Positions 1-11,000 are shown, numbered from the stretch's first letter. The stretch is DNA of 64,000 bases from CAVVSQ01 sp963848825 (GCA_963848825.1 CAWKFA010000015.1:1860001-1924000), one strand, 5' to 3'. The notes: generated by a model from the sequence alone, not told the origin. Numbers and translations: made by a program.

Positions 1-367
1 CCGTTGCTTCCGCCAGGTCGTCCGGCCAACCGAGCAGAGCAAATCCCTCCGAAGTCTCTTCCATGGTCAGATGAAAAGGCGTCAATTCGATTTCGTCCGG
101 CCAACGGCCCAGCCACAGGCTCAGGGCCGGTCCTTGTTCCACTTCCCGCACCTTGCCGATGACCGTTTCCCCCTGACAGCCCAGCAGACAGCGCGGTTTG
201 AGAACACTGCTCAGGGTTTGAGCAATTTCCAGAGGGCTTTCGCCGTGGAGCGGGTTGAAAAACACCATGGCGAGGTCCACGGGCCCTTGCCAGTTGGCCT
301 GCTCCAGACAATCGGCGATGGCGGCCTTGGTGTCGGGCCGGGTCGAAAGCGCGGATGCAAACGGCAT
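1..367 (-). CDS. FIST-domain signal transduction protein (N-terminal part)
   Basis: Only the N-terminal ~122 residues are inside the window; the gene runs off the left edge. The protein begins MPFASALSTRPDT and continues with a segment around WQGPVDLAMVFFNPLHG and a GCQGE motif, which is the usual opening of FIST N domains. FIST proteins are predicted intracellular sensors of small ligands. Two in-frame ATGs exist at 385 and 367; AGGGGA sits about six bases before the one at 367, which decides the start. The next gene upstream on the same strand is the GNAT acetyltransferase, about 40 bases away, so they may be co-transcribed. The family call rests on recognition of the N-terminus only. Confidence 0.65.
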   Translation of the reverse strand, partial: MPFASALSTRPDTKAAIADCLEQANWQGPVDLAMVFFNPLHGESPLEIAQTLSSVLKPRCLLGCQGETVIGKVREVEQGPALSLWLGRWPDEIELTPFHLTMEETSEGFALLGWPDDLAEAT

Positions 368-407
368 AATATTTCCCCTGGCCATTAGGGCCGGCGCGGC
401 CGTGGCA

Positions 408-1359
408 CTATGCCGCCGGCGGCAAGTTTATTTCAAAGATTGGAAAACTACCTTGTTTCTTGAAGTTGTGCACGTAAAAACCTTGCAATTGCGGTACGTC
501 GCTGGCCACCTGGGCGGCCAGGCCCGTGATGTCGTCGTAATCGCGCAGTCTTTGAGCGGCGACGCTCATGAGGTCCAGCGCCAGGGCTGGCAGGCTGGCG
601 TCCGGTTTGGCGACAAAACTGAAGAGCGCCTTGATACGCTTGGCCTGCATCCCTTCGGTTCCAAACGCTCCCAGCCGAAAGCAGGGCATGCCGGCGTCCA
701 CCGCGTGCGCATCGGCATAGGCCTGATTGTGGACAACGATGCCGGCCGCTTTCAGCCCCCCCTGGCGATCGCGCAAGGCAAACGTGGCATCGCTCGGAAA
801 ATACGGATTGGCGAAGAGGTGCTCCTGCAGCGCCTCCGGCCGGTCCACGCGGATCGCTCCGGGCATTAACGTCATCAAGGCAGGCACATCCGTCGGCAGC
901 AGCGGCGAAACGAAATTGCTGGCACGATCGGAAAGGGTCGGCATGTCCAGAAACTCGCTCACATAGTTGACCATCTCGCGTGCGCGGACAAAGCCAAGTT
1001 GCAGAAAGAAATCGTGCACGCTCGGCCAATCGGCCCGGTAAGCCGCGACTACTTTCTTGAGGCCGCGCTTGCCGGCCGCTTCCATCATGGCCGTGAAGAG
1101 CGGTAGTGCGGCATATTCAAAGCCGGGCAAACACCAGGGATAACTAACCCGACCATTACTGTTGACAATGCCATAGCCGAGCACACGCCCGCCCTCAACC
1201 GCGTAAAGATATTGCTCCGGACTAAAATCGCGAGCGCGCAGCCGCCGCTGCACCTCGGTCACCGTCGCGGCCTTGAAGTCGCGGGAGACCCTGGGCCGCG
1301 GCATTGTAAATCTCCACCTGGTCGGCCTCGTCGCCAGGTTCGTACGGTCGTATGTTCAT
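408..1359 (-). CDS. GNAT-family N-acetyltransferase (one frameshift)
   Basis: Cytoplasmic acetyltransferase-like protein of about 316 residues; substrate unknown. The N-terminus MNIRPYEPGDEADQVEIYNA, starting at 1359 behind a GGGGA ribosome site, lies in a different frame from the rest, which continues as FKAATVTEVQRR. Removing one base near 1275-1290 joins them. The first half carries the acetyltransferase features YAVEGGRVLGYGIV, VSYPW and a helix-turn segment ending FFLQLGFVRAREM. The second half looks like a second, more divergent domain. An internal ATG at 1304 would drop the first strand of the fold and is less likely to be the start. Confidence 0.7.
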
Positions 1360-1403
1360 CGTTTGTTCCCCGCCAATTAGCAGTTACGTCTCTGCCGTCA
1401 TCG

Positions 1404-2296
1404 TCAAACAAAAACTTTGCGCGGCTCGATCATTCCCGTGGCGACATCCACCTGGGCCACCGCGAATAACTTCCCACCCGCGGAAAAGATGGCGACCTCC
1501 TCATCATCGGCAATCCCATCAGGGACCGCCACCTTTTGGCCCATTTGCAAACGCACCAGCTGGTCCTCCGACATCACCAGGAGTGGCAACTGGCGCACGG
1601 CTTCTTCCTGGGGCAGCAAGCGCGCCAGCGCGGTCGTCTGGTCGGCGTCCAACGATAAGGCGGCATCTTCACGAAAGTTGCCGATTCTGGTTCGCCGTAA
1701 CTCGGCCAGGTAAGCGCCGCAGCCCAGGCGGTCCCCCAGGTCCCGTGCCAGCGCCCGGATGTAGGTGCCCTTGCCGCAACGAATTTCGAGCTCCAGGCGT
1801 GGGTAACTGAAGCTTAACAGGCGGATGGCATGAATCGTCACCGGCCTGGGCGCCAGAGTTACTTGCTGACCTTGGCGCACCAGTGCATAGGCGCGACGGC
1901 CTGTCACCTTGGCTGCCGAATGATCGGGCGGCACCTGGTCAGTCGTTCCTTCAAATTCCTCGAGCATTCGCGTCAGCAGTTCGAGGCTCGGCATCGCGCC
2001 TTCGGCTGCGACGGTCATTGTCCCTTCACCGTCGTCGGTGCTGCTGCGCACTCCGAAATGGATGACCGCGCGGTAAACCTTCTCCATGCGCTGCACATAT
2101 TCCGCGAGCCGCGTGGCCGTCCCGGCACACACCACCAAAACGCCGGTCGCCAGGGGATCGAGCGTGCCGCAATGACCGATGCGTGTACCGCGCGGCAGCC
2201 AGCGCCAGGCCAGGTCCAAGGCGTCGCGCGACGTCATGCGCAGCGGCTTGTCGATGACGAGCAGCCCGTTGAGCGCGTTTTTTTGCTTGGAGCCAT
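1404..2296 (-). CDS. truB: tRNA pseudouridine(55) synthase TruB (homopolymer frameshift)
   Basis: Converts U55 of the tRNA T-loop to pseudouridine. The catalytic aspartate is in GHCGTLDPLATG (about residue 47); the typical FEGTTDQVPPDHSAAKVTGRRAY and RCGKGTYIRALARDLG segments follow, and a PUA-like C-terminal domain. The first residues, MAPSKKNALNGLLVIDKPL, need one more A in the seven-A run at 2278-2284, after which the gene is 297 aa, normal for the family. The start at 2296 is preceded by GGAAG. The neighbouring GNAT gene follows on the same strand. Confidence 0.95.
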
Positions 2297-2358
2297 AATT
2301 CTTCCGGTACCATGGACCATTCCGCGAATCAGCGCGGGACGAAGGAAAGTCGATCCTA

Positions 2359-2460
2359 AGAGCGTTCGAAAAAAAAGGGGTCAGACCCCCTCAATACGCT
2401 GCAAAAGCGTTGAACTCTGGTCGCTTCAAGGGGTCTGACCCCTTTTTTTTCGAACGCTCT
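2359..2460. repeat. Perfect 31-bp inverted repeat, REPIN/MITE-like element
   Basis: The arms at 2359-2389 and 2430-2460 are exact reverse complements. Each consists of AGAGCGTTCG, a run of eight A/T and the inner palindrome GGGGTCAGACCCC. The 40-base loop itself can form a small hairpin (TCAATACGC with GCGTTGA). It lies between the divergent truB and lipid-kinase genes. No transposase is nearby. The layout is that of a non-autonomous palindromic element. The outward T/A runs could also act as terminators, but neither neighbouring gene ends here. Confidence 0.8.
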
Positions 2461-2493
2461 AAGATAATGATAACGATCAAGGAATGAGTTTGT

Positions 2494-3395
2494 ATGGAGC
2501 GACCCGGGGTTTGTGTGATCTTCAATCCGGCGGCTGGCAGGGGCCAGGCGGCCCGGCGACTCAACCAGGCACGGAGGCGCCTGGGCAAACATGCGCTTTT
2601 TCAACCGACCGAGCATGCCGGCCACGCACGTGAATTGGCGCAGCGCGCTGCGGAAAGCGGCTATGGCATGGTCGTGGCGGCCGGCGGCGACGGCACCGTT
2701 CATGACGTGGCCAATGGCTTGCTGTTGGCAGGACGGCCTGACGTGCAATTCGGTATTATTCCCATCGGCTCGGCCAATGATTATTACGCCAGTCTGGAGA
2801 TGGAGCCTCTGGAGGGAACGCTCAAGACGCGGACCGTCGACGTGGGCCGGGTGCGCGGGCCGGATGGGCGGGAAAAATACTTCGTTTGTTGCCTGGGCCT
2901 GGGACTGAATGGTCTCGTGACTGTGGAATCGCGAAAATCAAGCGGCTGCAAGGCATCGCGCTTTATGGGCTGGCCACATTACGCGCCCTGTGGCACCACT
3001 ACCAGTGTCCGCCCATGGCCATCGCCCTGGACGAGCAACCGCTTATGCAGGTGCCGACGCTGATGCTCAGCGTGCTCGTGGGCCGCCGTGAGGGGGCCTT
3101 TGTCATGGCGCCGCGGGCGAGCGTGAGCGACGGCTGGTTCGATTACGTTCATTGCGGCGACCTGTCGCGCTTCGAGGTAATGAAGCTTTTGCCGCGGCTC
3201 GCTCTTTTCGGTCCGCCGCTGGCGTATCCCAAGGTCACGCAGGGCCGATGTCGCACGGTAAAGTTGACGTCCGCGGCGCCGCTGGCCATCCACGTCGATG
3301 GGGAGTTTTTTTGCGTGCCCGAGGAGAATATACGTAGCGTGGAGATCGACATTCGACCGGCGGCTCTGACCATTGCGCCCTATGAGTCGCACTAA
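2494..3395 (+). CDS. Diacylglycerol/lipid kinase, YegS-BmrU family (one frameshift)
   Basis: Phosphorylates a membrane lipid such as diacylglycerol using ATP. The N-terminal half shows CVIFNPAAGRGQA and the nucleotide-binding VVAAGGDGTVHDVANGL, followed by FGIIPIGSANDYY. The second half, in another frame from about 2925, has LSVLVGRREGAFVMAPRASVSDGWFDYV and a C-terminal IHVDGE strand, the family's conserved end. A single base corrects it to about 300 aa, the usual length. AAGGA lies about 12 bases before the ATG. It ends tail to tail with the P-II gene, the two stop codons overlapping. Confidence 0.88.
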
Positions 3396-3705
3396 AACTC
3401 CAGCGCCCCGGCCAGCAGGCATCGACAACGAATACCTTGCCATCGCCAATACGACCGGTTCGCGAGGTTTTCACGAGGCGTTCGACGACTTCGGCGGCCC
3501 GTTGGTCGCTGACCCAAACGCTGATCTCGACTTTTGGCAAAAACGCCATGCTGTATTCGCTGCCCAGGTAACGATCCAAATAGCCTTTTTGCCGGCTGTA
3601 GCCCTTGGCTTCTTGAACCACGCAGGCAATGATGTCCAGGTCGTGGATGGCATTTAGAACGGCCTCGGCCTTGAAAGGGCGTACGACGATCGTGAGTTGT
3701 TTCAT
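3392..3705 (-). CDS. P-II family nitrogen regulator-like protein
   Basis: Small trimeric signalling protein of the GlnB type. It begins MKQLTIVVRPFKAEAVLNAI, has the T-loop GYSRQKGYLDRYLGSEY with the tyrosine that is uridylylated in GlnB, then FLPKVEISVWV and TGRIGDGKVFVV, the ATP-binding C-loop. After this the frame drifts. Adding one base near 3410 gives a short tail ending LAGALEF with a stop at 3392 and a total of 104 aa, against about 112 in GlnB, so the usual C-terminal RIRTGE is absent. No amtB or glnA lies nearby, so the target is not evident. An upstream in-frame ATG at 3732 is not needed. Confidence 0.8.
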
Positions 3706-3827
3706 GAATTTTATCTTAGCGATGGCGGCCAATGTTTACAAAGGATGCAGCGGGTTCCCTTTCCGTTCCTGCCGCCGGCACTAAAAAACGGGAACGGACC
3801 TGAAGTTTTGCGAGCCAGAGAGAGCGC

Positions 3828-4670
3828 ATGGCACGAACATCCATCCTCGAGCAGATCCGGGCCCTCGACCCGATGAAAGACCACCAGCGTATTGTTTTCC
3901 TCAGCACGCGGTTCGATTTTCCCTTCGACACGACGCGTGCGCTCGAGTTCGCCCTTTTTCGCACCTTTTGCGTGCCGACGGTCTCGGGACTGCTGGCGCG
4001 AACCGGCGAGTTTATGGAGCGGGCCCAGAAACGCTATGACGATACCGACATCCTTATCAGCGAGCTGATGGACTGGGGCTATGAAAGTGAGCGCGGCAAG
4101 GCGGCCCTGCGGCGCATGAATCAGCAGCATGGCCGCTTTGCCATCGCCAATGCGGATTATTTGTACGTCCTGTCGACTTTTGTTTACGAGCCGATTCGCT
4201 GGAACGCCCGCTTTGGCTGGCGGCCCCTGTGCGACCAGGAACGGCTGGCGATGTTCCACTTCTGGCGTGAAGTGGGCAGGCGCATGGGTATCAAGGACAT
4301 CCCGGAGAGTTACGAGGACTTCGAACAATTCAATCGCGCCTACGAACAAACACATTTTCGGTTTGTTCCGAGCAATCAGCGCGTGGGTCAGGCAACGGTG
4401 AACATGTTTGCTTCATGGTTCCCGAGGCCGGCACGGCCCCTGGTGCGCCGCTCGATGTACGCACTTATGGATGAACCCTTGCTCGCAGGGTTTGGCTTCC
4501 CGCGACCCTCACGCACCTTTCGCTGGCTGGTCGGCGGGGCCTTACGCACGCGTGCCCGCTTGCTGCGCTGGCTACCCGCCCACAAGAAACCTCGGCTGCG
4601 CACGGCCATGACGCATCGATCCTATCCGGCCGGCTACAAGATCGATGACCTGGGGCCGCCGCCGGGTTAG
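3828..4670 (+). CDS. Oxygenase MpaB-like protein (DUF2236)
   Basis: A 280-residue protein of the DUF2236 group, which includes the haem-containing mycophenolate enzyme MpaB and latex-clearing oxygenases. The signature around MNQQHGRFAIANADYLYVL, with the conserved histidine, followed by FVYEPIRWNARFGWRPL, is clear. No signal peptide is visible, so it is probably cytoplasmic or peripheral. The substrate cannot be told. It ends with a stop that overlaps the stop of the opposite gene by a few bases. The reading frame is intact. Confidence 0.8.
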   Translation: MARTSILEQIRALDPMKDHQRIVFLSTRFDFPFDTTRALEFALFRTFCVPTVSGLLARTGEFMERAQKRYDDTDILISELMDWGYESERGKAALRRMNQQHGRFAIANADYLYVLSTFVYEPIRWNARFGWRPLCDQERLAMFHFWREVGRRMGIKDIPESYEDFEQFNRAYEQTHFRFVPSNQRVGQATVNMFASWFPRPARPLVRRSMYALMDEPLLAGFGFPRPSRTFRWLVGGALRTRARLLRWLPAHKKPRLRTAMTHRSYPAGYKIDDLGPPPG

Positions 4671-5294
4671 ATGCGTTTCGGTCCGCCGCCCGGCGGCTGC
4701 ATCGGCATGCCCCGTTCGCTCAAACGATTCTGCAAGAGCTGGCGGTATTCGTGCATCTGAGCGCGGAAATCCGGCGTCGAATAATCGAGCATTTGTTGGC
4801 GCCGCTCCTCGCGCTGCTCGGGGCTTAATTTCTTGCCGGCGAAAGCGCCTGGCGCTGGACGCCCGTATCCGCCGGGTTGCCGACCGGCGCGCCGCCCCAC
4901 CCAGACCGCCCTGGCCCGGGCCAGGCTGGTTGGCGCGGGTCACGAGCTGATCAATCCGCTTATCCAGTTCTTGCTGCTTTTCCTCAGGACTGAGCTGGAA
5001 GAACTCGGCCATTTGCCGCGCCTTCTTCTTTTGCTGATCCATCATCAATTCGCGGCGTTGTTCGGGCGTCAGCTCTTTCACCTGATCGCGCATTTTTTTG
5101 ATCAGTTCCTGCTTGTCCTCCGGAGAAAGCTCGGATTCCATGGCGGCAATCTGGGCACGCATGCGCCGCACCTCGTCGACCGGGGAGGAGCGGAAGTGCC
5201 ACATGGCCAGAAGAATGAAGAGGATAGCGACTACGGGAACCAGCCAACGCTTACGGGATTTAGCGGGCGGCTTCGCCTTGACCTTGGGTTTCAT
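4667..5294 (-). CDS. Membrane-anchored charged hypothetical protein (one frameshift)
   Basis: Not recognised by function. The N-terminus is a basic lysine/proline stretch followed by one transmembrane helix (VPVVAILFILLAMW, about residues 20-34). The rest is highly charged and helical, with repeats of the type LSPEDKQELIKKM, LTPEQRRELMMD and LSPEEKQQELDK, likely coiled coil outside the membrane. A frameshift near 4895 in a G/C run leads into GFAG-type linker and KLSPEQREERRQQMLDY, then PPGGGPKRI at the stop. The LTxxQ-like repeats recall CpxP/Spy-type spacer proteins but similarity is weak. Confidence 0.65.
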
Positions 5295-5360
5295 GATCTA
5301 TCTCCTGAGTTAGAAAGCTCGCCACAACTTTGGAGTGAAGCAACGCCTGTTTTTGCGGGG

Positions 5361-5931
5361 CTAATTGGTGCTGTCGATGACACTGGTTACATGCCCATCA
5401 AGATAAAGCCAGTTGCGGCCAGTACCGGTCAAGGGACCGCCGTGAAAATCGCCAAAATCCCACACCGCCGAAATCTGGCTGCTGCCGAGCTTCAACTTGC
5501 TCTGCACCTGCTCCAGGGTTTTATTGGCCACTGCTCGGGCGATACTCGTAGCTGGTGCCTAAAACGTCATGAAAAGTGGGTGTCACGTTTTGCGTGGCGT
5601 CGCCGACGTCGGCGGGACAGGCCAGGATTTGCGTGTTCTTTTCCATGTAGGGGCCGACCGCAGTCAGGTCGAACGTGTTGCCGGCAGGGACACCGTGGTT
5701 CTGCAAAGTCATGATGTCCGGATAGACGCCATGATTGATGTCCTTGTACATCGTAATCGCGAGACCGAATTGCTTTAGATTGTTCATGCACTGCGTCGTG
5801 GCGGCCGCGGCCCGAACTTTCTGCACGGCGGGCACCAGCAGCGCCACCAGGATGGCGACAATCGCCATCACGACCAATAATTCCACCAGGGTAAAAGCCG
5901 CTCGATAGCGTGAGGAAAATGTTGAGTTCAT
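5361..5931 (-). CDS. Prepilin-type N-methylation protein, DUF1559-like (one frameshift)
   Basis: Type II secretion or type IV pilus pseudopilin-like protein. The prepilin peptidase site and hydrophobic helix are clear at the start (AAFTLVELLVVMAIVAILVA). The C-terminal part has the planctomycete-style ending FHGG...WLYLDGHV, close to the H-X9-DG motif common in this phylum. The two halves are in different frames; removing one base near 5528 joins ...YEYRP to AVANKTLEQVQ and gives 189 aa. The ATG at 5931 has GGAG eight bases upstream and is preferred over 5949. Confidence 0.85.
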
Positions 5932-6074
5932 GGCAGCGTCTCCAGGCAAGATAAGGGACCCTCAGGCAGGTGAGCCCAATCTTAGCCAACGAACATTAAA
6001 CAAACGTTAAACGAAAAGGAGAAATGCTTCACTTATTGGAGGGACGCCAAATGTGCATCGAACTGTTAACTTCT

Positions 6075-7022
6075 TTATTTTGCCTTTTTGGGGAGCAACG
6101 GAAATTGCGTGATGTTGAGCCCCTCGCTCGAAAGGTATTGATCCAGGACGTCAATTCTTCCCGTTTCGCGCATGTGCGCATAAAGGCGGGTCATTTCATC
6201 TTGCCAGAGCGTGTTTAGATAATCCGGATTCTTGGCCACGAGCGCCCGGTATTGTTGCAGCCGCTTGCTAAAAGTCTCGGCATCGGCGTGTGCCGCCAGA
6301 CGCTGCTCATGCCCATAGGCCGCGGCCATGCGCTGGAGGTGATAGACCTGGGCGTTCGCTTCGCGTTCCTTGGTCGCCCGGTCCTGATAAGCTTTATTGA
6401 TGCGCGTGTCGATATTTGGCTTCGCCTGGGCGAGACGGTCGAAGGCTTCCTTGACCTGCCGGGGAGGGCTGAGTTGATTGATGCCCGCTTCCTCAATCTT
6501 GATGCCCAGGGCGTAGCCGTCCAGCCGGGTCTGCACCTGCGCGAGCATGATGGAACGCAACGTGGTCTTGCCGGAGAGGAGTACTTCGTCAACGGCGTGG
6601 CCGGCGATCCATTCGGCAAGCACCGACTCGGTAACACGCGCCACCAGCGCGTCGGCCCGGTCTATCTGGAGGACGAACTTGTCGGCCTGGTCCTCGAAAA
6701 CCGTGTAGGTGATCTCCGCCTGCACGTTCACGAGGTTGTGGTCGCCGGTAAGTAACTGTCCCGGCGGGGTCTCGCCCTGTTCTTCTTCCTCGGCGCTCGC
6801 CGCGCCAACCAGCACACGCTTCACACGCCCCACCGGTACCCGTACGACCTGGTCGAGTCCCCAGGGCAGTCCGACAAAGAGGCCCGGGCCAGGCTTATCT
6901 TCAAGAATTCGGCCAAAGCGGCGCACGACTGCCCGTTCGCCCGGCTGTACCAGCGTCAGCGCCGATAGAGCCGTCCAAATTACCAGGGCTCCGGCAAGTG
7001 CCGTCAGGACGTACCGTTTCAT
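6075..7022 (-). CDS. SPFH/prohibitin-like protein, HflK/HflC type (third subunit)
   Basis: A 315-residue membrane-anchored SPFH protein: one N-terminal transmembrane helix (LTALAGALVIWTALSALTLV), then the SPFH fold starting QPGERAVVRRFGRIL, with ILTGDHNLV-type strand (LLTGDHNLVNVQAEITYTV) typical of HflK, and a long helical coiled-coil tail. It starts inside the stop codon of the preceding SPFH gene (ATGA at 7022-7019), which indicates translational coupling. With the two upstream genes it forms an HflK-HflC-HflK-like set, so it probably assembles with them into a membrane ring or microdomain. No FtsH gene is visible here. The frame is intact. Confidence 0.85.
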   Translation of the reverse strand: MKRYVLTALAGALVIWTALSALTLVQPGERAVVRRFGRILEDKPGPGLFVGLPWGLDQVVRVPVGRVKRVLVGAASAEEEEQGETPPGQLLTGDHNLVNVQAEITYTVFEDQADKFVLQIDRADALVARVTESVLAEWIAGHAVDEVLLSGKTTLRSIMLAQVQTRLDGYALGIKIEEAGINQLSPPRQVKEAFDRLAQAKPNIDTRINKAYQDRATKEREANAQVYHLQRMAAAYGHEQRLAAHADAETFSKRLQQYRALVAKNPDYLNTLWQDEMTRLYAHMRETGRIDVLDQYLSSEGLNITQFPLLPKKAK

Positions 7023-8015
7023 TTAGTCTCTTCGAGTTCCTTCTTGGGTGGCGATGGCATGGCGCCGGGCCTGGGATTGGGCGGTTGGAACAATAGGTCG
7101 AACAGGGGGCGATGCGTGGACAACAGCAGCACCGTTTTATTGTCGCCCAGAATGCTTTGCAGCTTTTCCATCTGCTTGAGAAAAACATAAAACTCCGGGT
7201 CTTGCGTATGCGCCTGGTTACGAATAAGCATGGCGTCGGTGTCGGCCTGGCCATTGAGCTTTTGCTCCTCGTAATGGGCTTTGGCAAGTTGGCCGCGCAC
7301 ATTTTCCAGCGGTGGTACTTTCGATGATTTTCGCCTGGCGGTCGCCTTCGCTCTCGTACTCGCTGACTTTTTTGATGCGTTCGCTGCGAATCCTCCGGAA
7401 GATCGACTCCCGCACCTCACTGGGATGGCTAAAGCGACGCAGGCGAATATCCGCCAAATCGATGCCGTAATCTTTGCGTAAGGGTATACGGAGATTCGCC
7501 AACAATTGCTCACGCAGCGCCTGCATCTTGTCATCCACGCGCATGGTGCCCGGCGCACTGCCCGGGTCCGTGCTGACGAGATCATCCATGGCCATTTGGG
7601 TCAGCGCAGCGCCGAGCAGGCTATTGACGCGCGGCCCCAGAATCGACCGCGCCCGCTCCGGCGTGCCCAGGCTTTTGATGAAAACGTCGACCGCCTCCAG
7701 GTCGGCAATGCGCCAGCATACGTAGGCTTCGATGGACAGCGTCTTGTCGATGGTTTTGCCGTCCGGATCGTGGGTGAGGATTTCCGTGGCGGGCAAGTCG
7801 AAGTACTGCAGGCGCCGATCCAGCCGTTGCACGGTTTCAATGGGCCAGGGCCAACCGAAGTGCAGTCCCGCCCCCTGGTCGGCGACAGAGCCATCGAAAG
7901 TGCCCGCCGGCTTGCCCAGCAGCGTGACGTAAACGTATTCGGAAGCATCGACCGTGTAGGCGGTCAAACGGACGATGCCAAGCAGCAGTACCAGCAGGAA
8001 AAACATACGAATCAT
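7019..8015 (-). CDS. SPFH/prohibitin-like protein, HflC type (one frameshift)
   Basis: Predicted membrane protein of about 331 aa. An N-terminal hydrophobic helix (MFFLLVLLLGIVRL) is followed by DASEYVYVTLLGKP, the HflC-like SPFH start, and HFGWPWPIETVQRLDRRLQYFDLP. The conserved WRIADLEAVDVFI and ILGPRVNSLLGAAL segments fit HflC. The frame changes near 7305-7312, after which the coiled-coil tail continues (NVRGQLAKAHYEEQKLNGQADTDA), as in HflC where a similar segment precedes the C-terminus. It begins 11 bases after the ATPase-HflK gene and overlaps the next by four bases, so all three are one operon. Confidence 0.85.
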
Positions 8016-8025
8016 GGTTGACCTT

Positions 8026-11000
8026 TTAACGCCTAAAATGAAGGGCCCAGCCCCTCTTATTTAAGGCCCTCCAGGGGTTGTTCTTGGCGGACCGGCGGCG
8101 CATAATTATCGGCACGCGGAACTGGTCCGGATCGAACAGAAACAAACTACGCTGCCCTTTGATATTGTCGGCATCGATCAGCACCAGGTCCCGGCCCATC
8201 AGCGCGCTTCCGAGCGTGTCCCAGTAAATGCGAAAGTCTGTCAGGACGGCCTGCAGTTGGCGGTGGTGCAAGCGCTGGCGGCGCTCCTCTTCGAGCACTC
8301 GGGCCACGGGTTGGCCCCGCAACACCGCGTCGGCGCTTGCCAGGGCCAGCAGCAGATCATCGGCGAAATCGAGTTCGACCCGTCCGCGCGCCGCGCTTCA
8401 AAGCGTGCCAGCTCGCCCGCGGCTTGCTGGGTCTTTTCCGTGTAGCCGGCACGGGCCTGTGCAATGATGTCATGGCTGTCGGCAGCCGCTTTTTTGATTT
8501 TCTGGACCGCTTGTTCCTCGGCTTCATTGATTTTCTGCGAACGCCCTTCCATGGCCTTGGCGACCTCATAGTAAGCCGCCACCACGTCCGCTGGGGGATG
8601 GAGATCAAGCAGAGCGATCCCTTCGATATCGATGCCCAGGCCGCCATATTGAGTGTCCGCAAGTCGTGCGCGAGCCTGGCAAGAACCTCCTCCTGGAACT
8701 GGCCACGATAAACCGTGAGCAGATCATGAAAATCTCTACCGGCGACGGTGCCGCGCAGTACCGACTCGCCCGTGGCCCGCAAGAGCTCGTCGGGGCTGCT
8801 GACTCCGAAGAGAAACGTGCGCGCGTCGACGATCCGGTAGCGGATGGTGGCCTGGATGTCGACCAGGTTGCCATCGCCCGTAATCATCAGCGCTTCTTCC
8901 GCGAGGCGTTTTTCCCGGTGGGGACTGGTCCAGGTGAGTGTATTATCCCCCTGGCCAGGTACCCCGCGAAAGCCGATGTCCACGGTGCGCGTATGCTGGG
9001 AGACACGCACGATGTCTTCCACGGGCCAGGGCCAACGCAGGTACCAACCAGGCCCCAGGTCCCCAATAGGTTGGCCGAAGCGGCGCAATACGGCCAGCTC
9101 GTCCGTGGCCACGATCGTGAGACCACTCAGCGCATAGGCGCCCACAAGCAGCAGGGCGATTGCTGCCATGGCCGCGCGCCGGTGGTGCGCGAGCCAGTGG
9201 ACGAACTCATCGACGTCCAGACTTTTATCCAGCCAGAGCTCAGCCTGCCGCAGTCGGCCCTTGAGGGCCAGCCGCACTGGACCGGCCGTCTGCCGCTCGA
9301 ACCAGAGCAAGCGCATCGAATTAAGCAGGACAGCCAGCGAGCCAATCTGATGATAAATCACCGCCGCGACGGGCCCTTGTTCATACCACCCGCCGGGCGC
9401 CAGCAAGGGCCATAGCCAGGCGGTGATGACGATGCCGATGATGTTGACGGCGAAGGCGAAGACAAAGATATTTTGACGAATGATATGGACTGTTTGCCGG
9501 GCGAGACGAATCAGCATGGGCAGGCTGCGCAGCGGGTCGCCCATGAAAATGATGTCGCCCGCGTCGGCCGCGATGTCCGAGCCTGTGCCGCCGATGGCCA
9601 GGCCAACATCGGCACGGGCCAGGGCCGGAGCATCGTTGATGCCGTCGCCGACCATGGCCACGGATAGGTTGCCAGGCGCTCCCTGCATGCTTACGAGATA
9701 GTCTACTTTTTGCGCCGGCAGCAATTCCGCCTTGATGGCGGTGAAGGGTAGCTCGGCCGCCACCGCATTGGCTGCCGCCGCTCGATCGCCGGTCAAGAGC
9801 ACGAGCGGCTCGATTCCTAGTGCCCGTAACTCCGCGAGCATGGCTGCCGCTTCTGGACGCACGCGATCGCGGGCGCCGAATCGGCGCCCAGCGCATGGCC
9901 GTTGCGCCACGAGCAGGGCCGTTTGTCCCGCGTCATCGAGGGCCTGCAAGAGTTGTGTTTTTCCCGCGGGCCATGCAATCCCTTGCTCCTCCAAAAGCCG
10001 GCGTGTGCCGACGATAATGGTGCCATCCTGAGTTTGCGCCGCAATTCCCGCCCCTGGATGGGCCTGAAAGGCGGTAGGCGCTTCCAGATTCAACCCCTTG
10101 ATCTGAGCCGCCTGAAGAATGACCCGGGCCAGCGGATGTTCGCTCCGCTGCTCCGCGCTGGCCGCGATGCGCAACAATTCTTCCGCCGTGGTCCCGTCAA
10201 GCGGCAGCACGTCGCCAATTTCCAGTCGGCCCTCCGTGATGGTGCCTGTCTTGTCGAAGGCGAACGCCGTCACGGTGGCGAGACGTTCCAGTGCCGAGCC
10301 CCCCTTGAGCAATATCCCTGTACCCGCCAGCCGGCCGAGGGCCGCGATGATGGCGGCCGGCGTGGCCAGGATCAAGGCGCACGGACAGGCCACGACGAGG
10401 ACGCTTAACATGGGATAGACGCTGAGCGTTAAGGCGGTGCGCATGCCCAGGCGGGTAGCATCCGCGCCGCGGAAGAGCGTCGAGCCATGATAAATCAAGG
10501 CGCCGAGGAAGGTGAGCGCCGCGAGCGCCAGCACGGCGGGTAAGAAGTAGCGCGCCAGACGGTCCGCCGTGCGCTCGATCTTGGCCTTGTCCTTCAGTGC
10601 TCGCGCGGTAATGTCGATGACCCGGCCAGCAACCGTTTGGTCCGCCACCTTGCGTGCTTCTATGGTGAGCGCACCAAATTGATTCACCGAACCCGCCAGA
10701 ACCTCGTCACCGACACCCTTGTCCTGTGGCAGGCTTTCACCGGTCAGCGCACTGGTATCCAGCGAAGACCGGCCCTCGATGACCATGCCGTCCACGGGAA
10801 CTTTGGCGCCCGGCTTGACGACGACAACGTCGCCGACCTGGAGCACTTGCGTCAGCACGCGCACTTCCTGGCCATTCTCCAGCGCCAACAGCGCTGGGGA
10901 AAAACCTCGACGACGCGAGCGACGGCATTTTTGGTATGGGCAAAGGTAATGGCTTCGAGGCACTCGCCGACCAGGCCGATGAAGACTACCTCGGCCGCGA

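Noticed and set aside
6075..8015. The two SPFH genes considered as standard hflK/hflC
   Set aside because: They follow a third SPFH domain fused to a P-type ATPase and there is no hflX/hfq/ftsH context, so plain hflKC naming would mislead.
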